A stretch of 64,000 nt of DNA, from assembly GCF_000686725.1 (NCBI RefSeq), contig NZ_JMLK01000020.1, forward strand, positions 1-64,000. The letters run 5' to 3'. Positions 18,479 through 24,848 of the stretch are shown in pieces; within the stretch, counting starts at the first letter, position 1; each line of letters begins with the position of its first letter. A model generated the notes under the pieces. The model made no database searches, was not told where the DNA came from, and saw only the letters and a list, made by a program, of their open reading frames with translations. The DNA is from Clostridium akagii DSM 12554 (GTDB lineage: Bacteria; Bacillota; Clostridia; Clostridiales; Clostridiaceae). Both the position numbers and the translations under genes were made by a program.

Positions 18479-18975
18479 TTAATAGCCCATGTTATCAAAT
18501 TCAGCTATATTTTCTGAATTTTTCTTCTTTTCTCTATATAATAGGATATCAAAGAAAAAGAATATATCCCATTCATCCACTTCACTAAGACTAAACCCAG
18601 ACTCCATAAGACTTGAGTATAAATCTAATATAAAATCATACGGAGATAAATTATCATTATCTCCGTTTATACGTTTGGGCTTTCATCTGCAATTTGATTC
18701 ATCTTATCATTTAAGTTTCCAGTAACAGCTTGTATACATTCTGTAAACTTAGGTACAAGCGTATCTCCTGAAGTCCCATCTAAAAACTGATCATAGGTGA
18801 ATTGTTTTCCAAATATATCTACAATATAATTTACCATATCATCAATTGTACCTTCATCTGTTTTTACATCTGAATCCCCAAATTGTTTTATAGTATTTTT
18901 TAGTATTCTAGCACTAATAAATGGTGCTAAAAAAGTTTTGCTCTCTCCATCTATCACTAAATCTATTTTTAACAT
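18479..18975 (-). CDS. Tail assembly chaperone, -1 frameshift product (gpGT type)
   Basis: A 165-residue fusion made if ribosomes slip back one base at CCCAAAC (18679-18673). After slippage the reading is PKRINGDNDNLSPYDFILDL, then a helical acidic domain (SGFSLSEVDEWDIFFFFDIL) ending FDNMGY at a TAA (18481-18479). This is the T-domain pattern of long-tailed phage chaperones, which bridge the tape measure and the tube protein during assembly. The short form stops at 18667. The frameshift is inferred from sequence; heptamer, spacer and hairpin are all present. Confidence 0.82.
18641..18679 (-). promoter_or_regulatory. Programmed -1 ribosomal frameshift signal
   Basis: Slippery heptamer CCCAAAC (X XXY YYZ) lies in frame at 18679-18673. 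A 7-base spacer containing the TAA of the short form follows, then a perfect 9-bp hairpin CGGAGATAA/TTATCTCCG with a 7-base loop (18665-18641). These are the three standard parts of a -1 frameshift cassette. Confidence 0.85.
18667..18975 (-). CDS. Tail assembly chaperone, short form (gpG type)
   Basis: The unshifted product is 102 residues: MLKIDLVIDGESKTFLAPFI, then a helical domain, ending DESPNV. It is the gpG-like half that coats the tape measure. Ordinary termination at 18669-18667 makes this form; slippage at 18679-18673 makes the 165-residue form. It lies 22 bp behind the major tail protein gene with AAAGGGTGAT as ribosome binding site. Confidence 0.85.
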   Translation of the reverse strand: MLKIDLVIDGESKTFLAPFISARILKNTIKQFGDSDVKTDEGTIDDMVNYIVDIFGKQFTYDQFLDGTSGDTLVPKFTECIQAVTGNLNDKMNQIADESPNV

Positions 18976-18997
18976 ACTAGTATCACCCTTTCTTTAT

Positions 18998-19570
18998 TTA
19001 AGCTTTTGCGGTTGAAGTTAAATCTTCTACAGAAGTAAACCAAGTTGCTGAAACATCTACATATCCGGTTTCCTCTTCATCTGCCATTCTTTTCCACTGT
19101 TTATCAAAGGCTCTTGGCATAGCTACTCCATCTAATGTGTCACTCTGGAATTTTGGAGTTGCAGCTGAACTCTCTGCCTCATCTTTGCTATCTCCAAATA
19201 GGCATTTTAATATTTTTATATATCTAGCCTTTCCATTACTCTTTTCACGTTTATACATAAGAGCTACATAAGGTGCTCTATCATTAGATTCATACACAAT
19301 TTCACCATTGTTTAGTTTATGTCCTAATAGATCTGTTACAACTGATAGTGGTAACGTGCTTACTCCTAAAGAAACTTTAACTTCACCTAATACCTGTGAA
19401 TATTCCTGAATTATACCATCTGCATAAAATGAAGCCCTTCCTGTTGTTGCGTCAACACTTAATTTAACTACTCCTGGTATTGGTTTTGGTGCAGCATACT
19501 GCACCCCACTCTTATCATCACCTGATAATACTGCATAATACAAATTGTCTACATTAATAAAATTACTCAT
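18998..19570 (-). CDS. Major tail tube protein (phi13-type)
   Basis: A 190-residue tube protein of the phi13/major-tail family. The N-terminus MSNFINVDNLYYAVL, the PIPGVVKLSVDATTGRASFY strand pair and the C-terminal DKQWKRMADEEETGYVDVSATW segment are typical. It polymerises around the tape measure. No sheath gene follows, so the tail is non-contractile. It starts at an ATG with AAGGAGTGAG. A 117-bp gap upstream contains only a 9-codon ORF. Confidence 0.85.
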   Translation of the reverse strand: MSNFINVDNLYYAVLSGDDKSGVQYAAPKPIPGVVKLSVDATTGRASFYADGIIQEYSQVLGEVKVSLGVSTLPLSVVTDLLGHKLNNGEIVYESNDRAPYVALMYKREKSNGKARYIKILKCLFGDSKDEAESSAATPKFQSDTLDGVAMPRAFDKQWKRMADEEETGYVDVSATWFTSVEDLTSTAKA

Positions 19571-19630
19571 TAAAACTCACTCCTTATTTTTTTATATTTT
19601 TTTCTTAAACCCAATAGAATTACTTTGATT

Positions 19631-19660
19631 TTAAGATGGACTTCTAATCCGAATTATCAT
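19631..19660 (-). other. 9-codon ORF with a strong ribosome binding site
   Basis: AGGAGGTGATAATC precedes ATG (19660) and the ORF reads MIIRIRSPS then TAA. It is too short to be a normal protein. It may be the start of a gene lost by deletion, or a leader peptide of the major tail protein gene. Confidence 0.35.
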
Positions 19661-19687
19661 GATTATCACCTCCTAAAACAATTTTAT

Positions 19688-19873
19688 TTATGGTTCTATA
19701 ATATAAAACCATACTATAGTATTTTTAAAGAATTTGACTTCACTCATTACAGTATATAAATTGTTTCCATCTTGTATTTTTACGTTTGTTAGTGAAATAC
19801 AATCGTGGCTAAAACTTTCTAAAAATCCCTCATATATTATTCCATCAGTAGATTTTAACTTTACTTCGCACAT
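19688..19873 (-). CDS. Small protein of the tail operon, unknown function (61 residues)
   Basis: Encodes a beta-rich 61-residue protein (MCEVKLKSTDGIIYEGFLES, ending IVWFYIIEP). It overlaps the end of the upstream gene by 13 bp and has a GGGGGAAG site inside that gene, the tight coupling of a true operon member. Position before the major tail protein is where neck or tail-terminator proteins sit in phages, but no family is recognised. Confidence 0.65.
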   Translation of the reverse strand: MCEVKLKSTDGIIYEGFLESFSHDCISLTNVKIQDGNNLYTVMSEVKFFKNTIVWFYIIEP

Positions 19874-20202
19874 GCTACTTCCCCCCTTCCTGCCCTTATC
19901 TTGTCTATTTGAAATTCTAATGTTTTTAGCCTTTTAATCTCTGAATAATTTAATATCAGAGCTGACACATCCTGTACAAAACCCCTTACCCTTAACTTAT
20001 CAATACATTTTTTATGATAATAAACTTTTATATTATAATCATATTTACCACCATAAAAATTTCCAATTACAAAACTAGCTGCACTCATATCAATAAGTTT
20101 TATTACAACCTGATCATTGGAACCTATTACTTCTATTAACTTTTCTAAACTTGTTTTTTGCTTTAAATAAATTTCTTTACCTCCTAACCACACTCTAATC
20201 AT
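19861..20202 (-). CDS. First gene of the tail operon, unknown function (113 residues)
   Basis: A 113-residue protein, MIRVWLGGKEIYLKQKTSLE onward, with an alpha/beta N-terminal half (KLIEVIGSNDQVVIKLIDM) and a basic helical end (KTLEFQIDKIRAGRGEVACAK). It starts at an ATG with GAGGGTGC upstream. Terminator-like hairpins at 20223-20255 and 20266-20297 lie between it and the nearest promoter. No family is recognised. Collar or tail-terminator function is possible by position. Confidence 0.65.
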   Translation of the reverse strand: MIRVWLGGKEIYLKQKTSLEKLIEVIGSNDQVVIKLIDMSAASFVIGNFYGGKYDYNIKVYYHKKCIDKLRVRGFVQDVSALILNYSEIKRLKTLEFQIDKIRAGRGEVACAK

Positions 20203-20222
20203 TTTTGCACCCTCTTTTTAAG

Positions 20223-20255
20223 AAAAAAATAAAACCTGCATTTTCATGCTGGTTT
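20223..20255 (-). terminator. Leader terminator 2 before the tail operon
   Basis: On the minus strand AAACCAGCAT, loop GAAA, ATGCAGGTTT (one mismatch), then TATTTTTTT. It ends only about 20 bases before the start codon at 20202, so no promoter fits between them and tail transcription must pass it. Confidence 0.65.
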
Positions 20256-20265
20256 CTTAAAAATA

Positions 20266-20297
20266 GTTAGAGCACTGACAATTGCCAGTGCTCTAAC
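20266..20297. terminator. Leader terminator 1 before the tail operon
   Basis: A perfect 12-bp stem GTTAGAGCACTG/CAGTGCTCTAAC with an 8-base loop and T-runs on both sides. It lies about 17 bases downstream of the expected start point of promoter box 2. Its core GCACTGA...CAGYGC also occurs in the hairpin at 20822-20849. Confidence 0.75.
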
Positions 20298-20320
20298 TGT
20301 TTTTCTTTCGCTATAGCTAT

Positions 20321-20353
20321 ATTATATCAGGTTGTAAATCAAATTCACTGCAC
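20321..20353 (-). promoter_or_regulatory. Promoter box 2 (tail operon), extended -10 with shared upstream motif
   Basis: GTGCAGTGAATTTGATTT (20353-20336), a 6-base gap and TGATATAAT (20329-20321). The 18-bp motif, gap length and extended -10 are identical to box 1 at 20876-20908. There is no consensus -35, so an activator is expected. It lies just past the stop of regulator 2 and points to the tail operon. Confidence 0.75.
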
Positions 20354-20367
20354 ACTTTATGCAAATT

Positions 20368-20802
20368 TTAATATATAACTTCAATTCCAAACAACTGAAT
20401 TGCAAACTTTCTTATTGCTTTTGATTTATCAGAATAAAATTTCCTCTCACTACAATTTAACTTTTCATAAACACAAAAGTCTCTGAGTCCATCTATGTAA
20501 TAATAAGTTAACAATTCCCTTTCATACTGTGGAAGCTTACCTAGAGCTAAAACTATTTGCCCTGTCGATTCTATTGTTTTTTGCAATTTATTTTTATATT
20601 TATCCAGAATAAAAATTTTGTTAACTAGTTCATCATCAGGTCTATTTTTATTAGAACCAGTTGGCATGTCCGAATAATGAACTTCCTTAACATTTAGTAG
20701 TTCCTCTTCTATTTCCTCTATTTCTTCTTTTAAATTTCTCTCTGATATTTTTAAATCTGAATAACTCTTTAAATACTCGCTTGCTTCCCTTACATAATCC
20801 AT
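20368..20802 (-). CDS. Phage-type sigma-like transcriptional regulator 2
   Basis: A 144-residue helical protein of the DUF1492/ArpU-like kind. It has an N-terminal coiled coil (SERNLKEEIEEIEEELLN) and a C-terminal sigma region 4-like helix-turn-helix (GKLPQYERELLTYYYIDGLR, then YEKLNCSERKFYSDKSKAIR). Start: ATG at 20802, because GGAGGGG is directly upstream and the product then opens MDYVREASEYLKSYSDL like its paralogue. It is a tandem duplicate of 20927-21334. It has promoter box 1 and a hairpin upstream, and promoter box 2 right after its stop. It probably activates late (tail) transcription; antitermination is an alternative. Confidence 0.78.
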   Translation of the reverse strand: MDYVREASEYLKSYSDLKISERNLKEEIEEIEEELLNVKEVHYSDMPTGSNKNRPDDELVNKIFILDKYKNKLQKTIESTGQIVLALGKLPQYERELLTYYYIDGLRDFCVYEKLNCSERKFYSDKSKAIRKFAIQLFGIEVIY

Positions 20803-20821
20803 ATTACCCCTCCAAACAATA

Positions 20822-20849
20822 AAGGCACTGATTCTCATCTCAGCGCCTT
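20822..20849 (-). terminator. Leader hairpin before regulator 2
   Basis: On the minus strand AAGGCGCTGA and TCAGTGCCTT form a 10-bp stem with one G-T pair, followed by TTATTGTTT. It lies about 20 bases downstream of the expected start from promoter box 1. The position matches that of leader terminator 1 after box 2. Confidence 0.6.
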
Positions 20850-20875
20850 GAATATTTCTTATTACGTTATAACTA

Positions 20876-20908
20876 ATTATATCACGCTTGAAATCAAATT
20901 CACTGCAC
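20876..20908 (-). promoter_or_regulatory. Promoter box 1 (regulator 2), extended -10 with shared upstream motif
   Basis: GTGCAGTGAATTTGATTT (20908-20891), 6-base gap, TGATATAAT (20884-20876). It lies 18 bases past the stop of regulator 1 and points to regulator 2. The exact match to box 2 suggests one activator serves both. Confidence 0.75.
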
Positions 20909-20926
20909 TATTTCTGCATTTAAGTA

Positions 20927-21334
20927 TTACACTGCAATCCTTATATGAAATAAATTAATTGCAAATTTCCTGATTACTCTTGCCTTGTCTTCATAAAATT
21001 TTCGCTCACTACACTTTAATTTTTTATATATTAAATCATTTCTTAAATCATTAATATAATAAAGAATCAATATATTTTTCTCATACGCACTTAAATCATT
21101 GAGTGCATTGGAGATTTCCATCATAGTTTTCTTTGTACTACTCAGATTAATCTCCATCCTTTTTATTTTAAAAACTTTGTTAAATATAAAATCACTATTA
21201 TGCATACTCTCTTCTTTTCTAAATATGCTTAATTCAGATTTAGTTGTATCTATTTCATCCTCTAGATTTTCCTGCGCCACTTTTAAATCTAAATATATAC
21301 TTAAATATTTACTAGCTTCATTAATATACTCCAT
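20927..21334 (-). CDS. Phage-type sigma-like transcriptional regulator 1
   Basis: A 135-residue paralogue of regulator 2. It begins MEYINEASKYLSIYLDLK and ends with the same helix-turn-helix region (NDLSAYEKNILILYYINDLR, then YKKLKCSERKFYEDKARVIR). The start is the ATG at 21334 with GGGTGA six bases upstream; the TTG two codons earlier is less likely. Its promoter (21391-21420) differs from boxes 1 and 2 and has a dyad operator in the spacer, so it is probably the first gene switched on when the XRE repressor is relieved. Confidence 0.78.
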   Translation of the reverse strand: MEYINEASKYLSIYLDLKVAQENLEDEIDTTKSELSIFRKEESMHNSDFIFNKVFKIKRMEINLSSTKKTMMEISNALNDLSAYEKNILILYYINDLRNDLIYKKLKCSERKFYEDKARVIRKFAINLFHIRIAV

Positions 21335-21367
21335 ATACAATCACCCTTTATATTTATTATTTAATAT

Positions 21368-21380
21368 ATACATAATGTAT
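21368..21380. promoter_or_regulatory. Dyad operator downstream of the regulator 1 promoter
   Basis: ATACATAATGTAT is a perfect palindrome around a central A. It lies between the promoter and the start of regulator 1, near a second dyad at 21397-21413, and is a likely repressor site. Confidence 0.5.
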
Positions 21381-21390
21381 CTTTATATAC

Positions 21391-21420
21391 ATTATAGTAT
21401 ACGTTATGTATACATTGCAA
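21391..21420 (-). promoter_or_regulatory. Regulator 1 promoter with operator in its spacer
   Basis: TTGCAA (21420-21415), 18-base spacer, TATAAT (21396-21391). The spacer contains GTATAC-N5-GTATAC (21397-21413), a symmetric site that would block polymerase when bound. The XRE protein encoded divergently is the obvious candidate to bind it. Confidence 0.6.
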
Positions 21421-21465
21421 TATATAAAGTCAATAATATTAAAAAAAATATAATTTTTTTCCTGT

Positions 21466-21482
21466 GTTCGCATACTGTTCGC
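21466..21482. promoter_or_regulatory. Direct repeat GTTCGC with 11-bp period
   Basis: GTTCGC occurs at 21466-21471 and 21477-21482, one helical turn apart, between the divergent regulator 1 and XRE genes. It resembles half-sites of SOS boxes, but both point the same way. It is a possible second regulator site. Confidence 0.45.
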
Positions 21483-21546
21483 TTTTATTTGATTTAAATT
21501 TAGTCTACAATTAGTAGTATAAACCTACTTAGAAAGGATGTTATTA

Positions 21547-21918
21547 ATGATTAATATAGGTAAAAATCTAAGAGAATATAGAGAGAAATCCGGCGTTACA
21601 CAGCAACAAGTTGCAGATGAAATTGGCGTTAGCAAAGGAGCCATTGGGCACTGGGAAAATAATATTCGTTCTGTTAATCTGGTTATAATTGAAAGATTAG
21701 CTAAACTTTACCATACTACAGTAAGTAACCTTATTGGAGACGAGAACTACGAAATTAAATCTTTAGATAACGTGAATCTATTGGATAAAATAATATTAGA
21801 TTTAGCAAATGAAGGTTACTTCAAAAATGATGAAAGCTTTGAAGATCTTGATAAATCTCATAGGCAAATATTAGTTGGTGCCCTTGATAGCCACATAAAA
21901 AAAATACTAAACAAATAA
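21547..21918 (+). CDS. XRE-family repressor of the tail element
   Basis: A 123-residue Cro/CI-type regulator. The N-terminal helix-turn-helix (MINIGKNLREYREKSGVTQQ, then VADEIGVSKGAIGHWENN) is complete, and the C-terminal part is a short helical domain without the LexA-like S24 peptidase. It therefore cannot self-cleave like CI. The start is the second ATG (21547), eight bases after AAAGGA; the ATG at 21538 abuts that site. It is the only plus-strand gene of the element and is divergent from regulator 1. Confidence 0.85.
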   Translation: MINIGKNLREYREKSGVTQQQVADEIGVSKGAIGHWENNIRSVNLVIIERLAKLYHTTVSNLIGDENYEIKSLDNVNLLDKIILDLANEGYFKNDESFEDLDKSHRQILVGALDSHIKKILNK

Positions 21919-21925
21919 GTAAATA

Positions 21926-22165
21926 TTATTTAGCATTTTTACCATCTTCAAATCCAATTTTATATATATGTTCTAACTGAATATTCTTAATAGTTTCAAC
22001 AGATTTTTCTAGTTCTAGAAACAATAGTTGTTGACTTAATGACATTGTTTTTTCAAGTGCATTACATTGATAAATCGCACTTTCATAAATTTCTTTGTCT
22101 TCTATGTGTTCATTTATCTTATCTATATACGTTTCATATATTGTTTTATGTACATTATCCTCCAT
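21926..22165 (-). CDS. Small protein at the element edge, unknown function (79 residues)
   Basis: A 79-residue, helical, acidic protein (MEDNVHKTIYETYIDKINEH, ending IYKIGFEDGKNAK). Its gene converges on the XRE gene with 8 bp between stops. A GAGGGGAT site precedes the ATG. No family is recognised; small helical proteins of this sort are common next to phage repressors in clostridia. It marks the last gene I assign to the tail element. Confidence 0.6.
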   Translation of the reverse strand: MEDNVHKTIYETYIDKINEHIEDKEIYESAIYQCNALEKTMSLSQQLLFLELEKSVETIKNIQLEHIYKIGFEDGKNAK

Positions 22166-22372
22166 ATAAAATTCATCCCCTCGTAAATCCTAATTATAAA
22201 TACATTATATTCCTCAATATACCAGTTTTCAACGAATATTTACGTATTGATATATATCCTTTTTATTTAATCTTATAATTACTGTTTATTATAGGACTTA
22301 TTGTGTTGCTCTTTTACTGCTTAAAAGCGATTTCTCCTACTGTCTCATCTACACTTTTATATAATTCCTTTC

Positions 22373-22395
22373 AATATGGACACTATGTCCATATT
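22373..22395. promoter_or_regulatory. Dyad operator upstream of the lysine-fermentation promoter
   Basis: AATATGGACA-CTA-TGTCCATATT is a perfect 10-bp inverted repeat 28 bases upstream of the -35 box at 22424. It is a good candidate site for the PucR-type regulator encoded at the end of the operon. The 387-bp gap (22166-22552) otherwise holds only the promoter. Confidence 0.6.
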
Positions 22396-22423
22396 TATCT
22401 GTTAATTACGTACATTTGGTTCA

Positions 22424-22452
22424 TTGAATGAAATTTTGAAATAAATTATAAT
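22424..22452 (+). promoter_or_regulatory. Promoter of the lysine-fermentation operon
   Basis: TTGAAT (22424-22429), 17-base spacer, TATAAT (22447-22452), about 100 bp before kal. Confidence 0.65.
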
Positions 22453-22552
22453 TAAAATAGCGATTATTTATTAATATGATAATAAACATTCTGTTTTTTT
22501 ATCATATTATACATATATATTGATTTTATTTAAATTATAGGGGGTTTTAAAT

Positions 22553-22939
22553 TTGTACCAATCGATTATAAGGCTAAGAATGAGTTCTAGTGATGCTCAC
22601 TATGGTGGAAATTTAGTAGATGGAGCAAGAATACTTGCTCTATTCGGTGATATAGCAACAGAGCTTTTAATTGAATATGATGGAGATGAGGGGCTTTTTA
22701 AAGCTTATGAAAGTATTGAATTCATAGCACCTGTTTTTGCTGGTGATTTCATAGAAGCTAGTGGACAAATCGTAAAATCAGGAAATACTTCTCGAACCAT
22801 GACATTTGAGGCAAGAAAAATCGTATCACCAAGACCTGACATTAACGATTCTGCTGCTGATCTTTTAAATAAGGCTATTGTTGTTTGTAAAGCAAAAGGC
22901 ACTTGTGTTGTCCCAAAAGATAAACAAAGAAAAAAATAA
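22553..22939 (+). CDS. kal: 3-aminobutyryl-CoA ammonia-lyase
   Basis: A hot-dog-fold lyase of 128 residues that releases ammonia from (S)-3-aminobutyryl-CoA to give crotonyl-CoA, the last specific step of lysine fermentation. The opening [22 protein letters not shown] is characteristic of Kal. It starts at a TTG (22553) preceded by AGGGGG. It is the first gene of an eight-gene operon (kal-kce-kdd-kamA-kamB-kamC-kamD-kamE) with gaps of at most 30 bp. Confidence 0.92.
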   Translation: MYQSIIRLRMSSSDAHYGGNLVDGARILALFGDIATELLIEYDGDEGLFKAYESIEFIAPVFAGDFIEASGQIVKSGNTSRTMTFEARKIVSPRPDINDSAADLLNKAIVVCKAKGTCVVPKDKQRKK

Positions 22940-22956
22940 TCTTGGAGGCCAAAAAT

Positions 22957-23784
22957 GTGGAAAATTTAATTATTACAGCAGCAATATGTGGTGCCGAGGT
23001 AACTAAGAATCAAAATCCAAATGTTCCTTATACCGTGGATGAAATTATAAATGAGGCTAATCTAGCCTATAAAGCAGGTGCCAGCATAATCCATCTACAC
23101 GTAAGAGAAAATGATGGCACTCCTACCCAGGATTATCATATATTTAAAAAATGTATTGATGGTATTAAAGAGTGTTGCAAAGATGTAATTATTCAGCCAT
23201 CTACCGGTGGTGCTGTAGGCATGAGTAATGATGAAAGATTAAGCCCTCTAAAATTAAAACCTGAAATTGCAACTCTGGATTGCGGAACATTAAATTTTGG
23301 AAAAGATGAAATATTTTTAAATACACAAAACACCATTATATATTTTGCTGAAAAAATGCAGCAACTAAATATAAAACCTGAAATAGAAGTTTTTGATAAG
23401 GGAATGATTGATACTGCTTTAAGGCTTCTCAAAAATGGAACTTTAAAATCACCTCTTAAATTTAATTTTGTTTTAGGGGTACCTGGTGGAATAAATGCAA
23501 GCCTAAGAGATTTAGCTTTCTTAGTTGGAAGTATCCCTTTTGATTCAGTTTATACTGTAACTGGTATAGGCAGGCACCAGTTTAATATGGCAACAATTGC
23601 TATAGCTAGTGGCGGACACGTGCGTGTAGGTTTTGAAGATAATCTTTATATAAAGCGAGGTATTCTGGCAAGTTCAAATGCTGATATGGTTAAAAAAGTT
23701 GTTCATATTGCAAATATTCTTGGAAGAAATATTGCTACTCCAAATGAGGCAAGAAAAATTTTAAATATCAAGGAGGAAAACTGA
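22957..23784 (+). CDS. kce: 3-keto-5-aminohexanoate cleavage enzyme
   Basis: A zinc-dependent TIM-barrel enzyme (275 residues) that combines 3-oxo-5-aminohexanoate with acetyl-CoA to give 3-aminobutyryl-CoA and acetoacetate. Motifs are ITAAICGAEVTK at the start, the metal pair in SIIHLHVREN, and QPSTGGAVGM. The start chosen is the GTG at 22957, eight bases after GGAGG, giving MENLIITAAICG; an upstream TTG at 22942 would put that site inside the gene. The stop overlaps the kdd start (TGATG). Confidence 0.93.
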   Translation: MENLIITAAICGAEVTKNQNPNVPYTVDEIINEANLAYKAGASIIHLHVRENDGTPTQDYHIFKKCIDGIKECCKDVIIQPSTGGAVGMSNDERLSPLKLKPEIATLDCGTLNFGKDEIFLNTQNTIIYFAEKMQQLNIKPEIEVFDKGMIDTALRLLKNGTLKSPLKFNFVLGVPGGINASLRDLAFLVGSIPFDSVYTVTGIGRHQFNMATIAIASGGHVRVGFEDNLYIKRGILASSNADMVKKVVHIANILGRNIATPNEARKILNIKEEN

Positions 23785-24818
23785 TGAAATCATCTAAATA
23801 TGGTATTCATAGAGTTATAGTACCTAAAGGTACACTTCCACAGGCTGCTCTTAAAATATCAAATGATATGAATATAACTAGCAATGAAATTCTAATTAAG
23901 GTTCAAGCTCTTAATATAGATTCTGCAAGCTTTTCACAAATGGAAAAAGCTGCTCATGGGGATTTAGAAATAATTAAGACTACTATTATGGATATTGTAA
24001 ATAAAAGTGGTAAAATGCAAAATCCCGTTACAGGTTCAGGTGGAATGCTTATTGGAACAATAGAAGAAATTGGTTCGGATTTAATAGGAAGAAGTGATCT
24101 TAAAGTTGGAGACAAAATAGCTACCTTAGTATCATTGTCACTAACTCCTTTAAAAATAGAAAAAATCACCGCTATTTATAAGGACATTGACAGAGTAGAA
24201 ATAGAAGGAAAAGCTATTCTCTTTGAAAGCGGTAAATGCATTAAACTTCCTAGCGATTTAAGTGAAAATCTTGCTCTTGCAGTACTAGATGTGGCTGGTG
24301 CACCAGCTCAGGTATCAAAGCTTGTAACTGAAGGTGACAATGTGCTTATTCTAGGAGCCTTCGGTAAATCTGGAATTTTATGCTCCTATGAAGCTAAAAA
24401 AAGAGCTGGCAAAACTGGGAAAGTTGTTGGACTTGTTGCCTTTGAAAAAGACAAAGAAGATCTAATTAAAACAGGATTTTGTGATGAAGTTATTTTAGCC
24501 GATGCTACAAATTCCATAAAAGTCTTAGATAGTGCTCTTTTTGCTAGTGGTGGAAAAGAATACGATATTGCAATTAATTGCGTAAATGTTACTAATACTG
24601 AAATGTCCACTATTCTACCTGTAAGAGATGAGGGCATCGCTTATTTTTTCTCAATGGCTACAAGTTTTACTAGAGCTGCTCTTGGTGCTGAAGGTGTTAG
24701 TAAAGATATAAAACTCTATATTGGAAATGGCTATACAAAGGGTCATGCACAAATTGCCCTGGATGAACTTCGTGAATCCAGCATACTTCGAAAGATTTTT
24801 GAAACAAGATATGCTTAA
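23784..24818 (+). CDS. kdd: L-erythro-3,5-diaminohexanoate dehydrogenase
   Basis: A 344-residue NAD-dependent dehydrogenase that oxidatively deaminates 3,5-diaminohexanoate to 5-amino-3-oxohexanoate. It has a medium-chain dehydrogenase-like nucleotide-binding domain (VLILGAFGKSGILCSYEAKK near residue 190) and the Kdd N-terminus KYGIHRVIVPKGTLPQAA. It overlaps kce by one base and has its ribosome binding site AGGAGG inside kce. Confidence 0.93.
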   Translation: MKSSKYGIHRVIVPKGTLPQAALKISNDMNITSNEILIKVQALNIDSASFSQMEKAAHGDLEIIKTTIMDIVNKSGKMQNPVTGSGGMLIGTIEEIGSDLIGRSDLKVGDKIATLVSLSLTPLKIEKITAIYKDIDRVEIEGKAILFESGKCIKLPSDLSENLALAVLDVAGAPAQVSKLVTEGDNVLILGAFGKSGILCSYEAKKRAGKTGKVVGLVAFEKDKEDLIKTGFCDEVILADATNSIKVLDSALFASGGKEYDIAINCVNVTNTEMSTILPVRDEGIAYFFSMATSFTRAALGAEGVSKDIKLYIGNGYTKGHAQIALDELRESSILRKIFETRYA

Positions 24819-24848
24819 CCCAATTTTTTGTGAAAGGAGATTATTGTA

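Noticed and set aside
21466-21482. LexA/SOS box
   Set aside because: The GTTCGC half-sites point the same way and are 11 bp apart, whereas a Firmicute SOS box needs inverted GAAC-N4-GTTC.
8944-22165. Complete integrated prophage
   Set aside because: No integrase, terminase, portal, capsid or replication gene is present. I also saw no obvious repeated attachment sites at the two ends.
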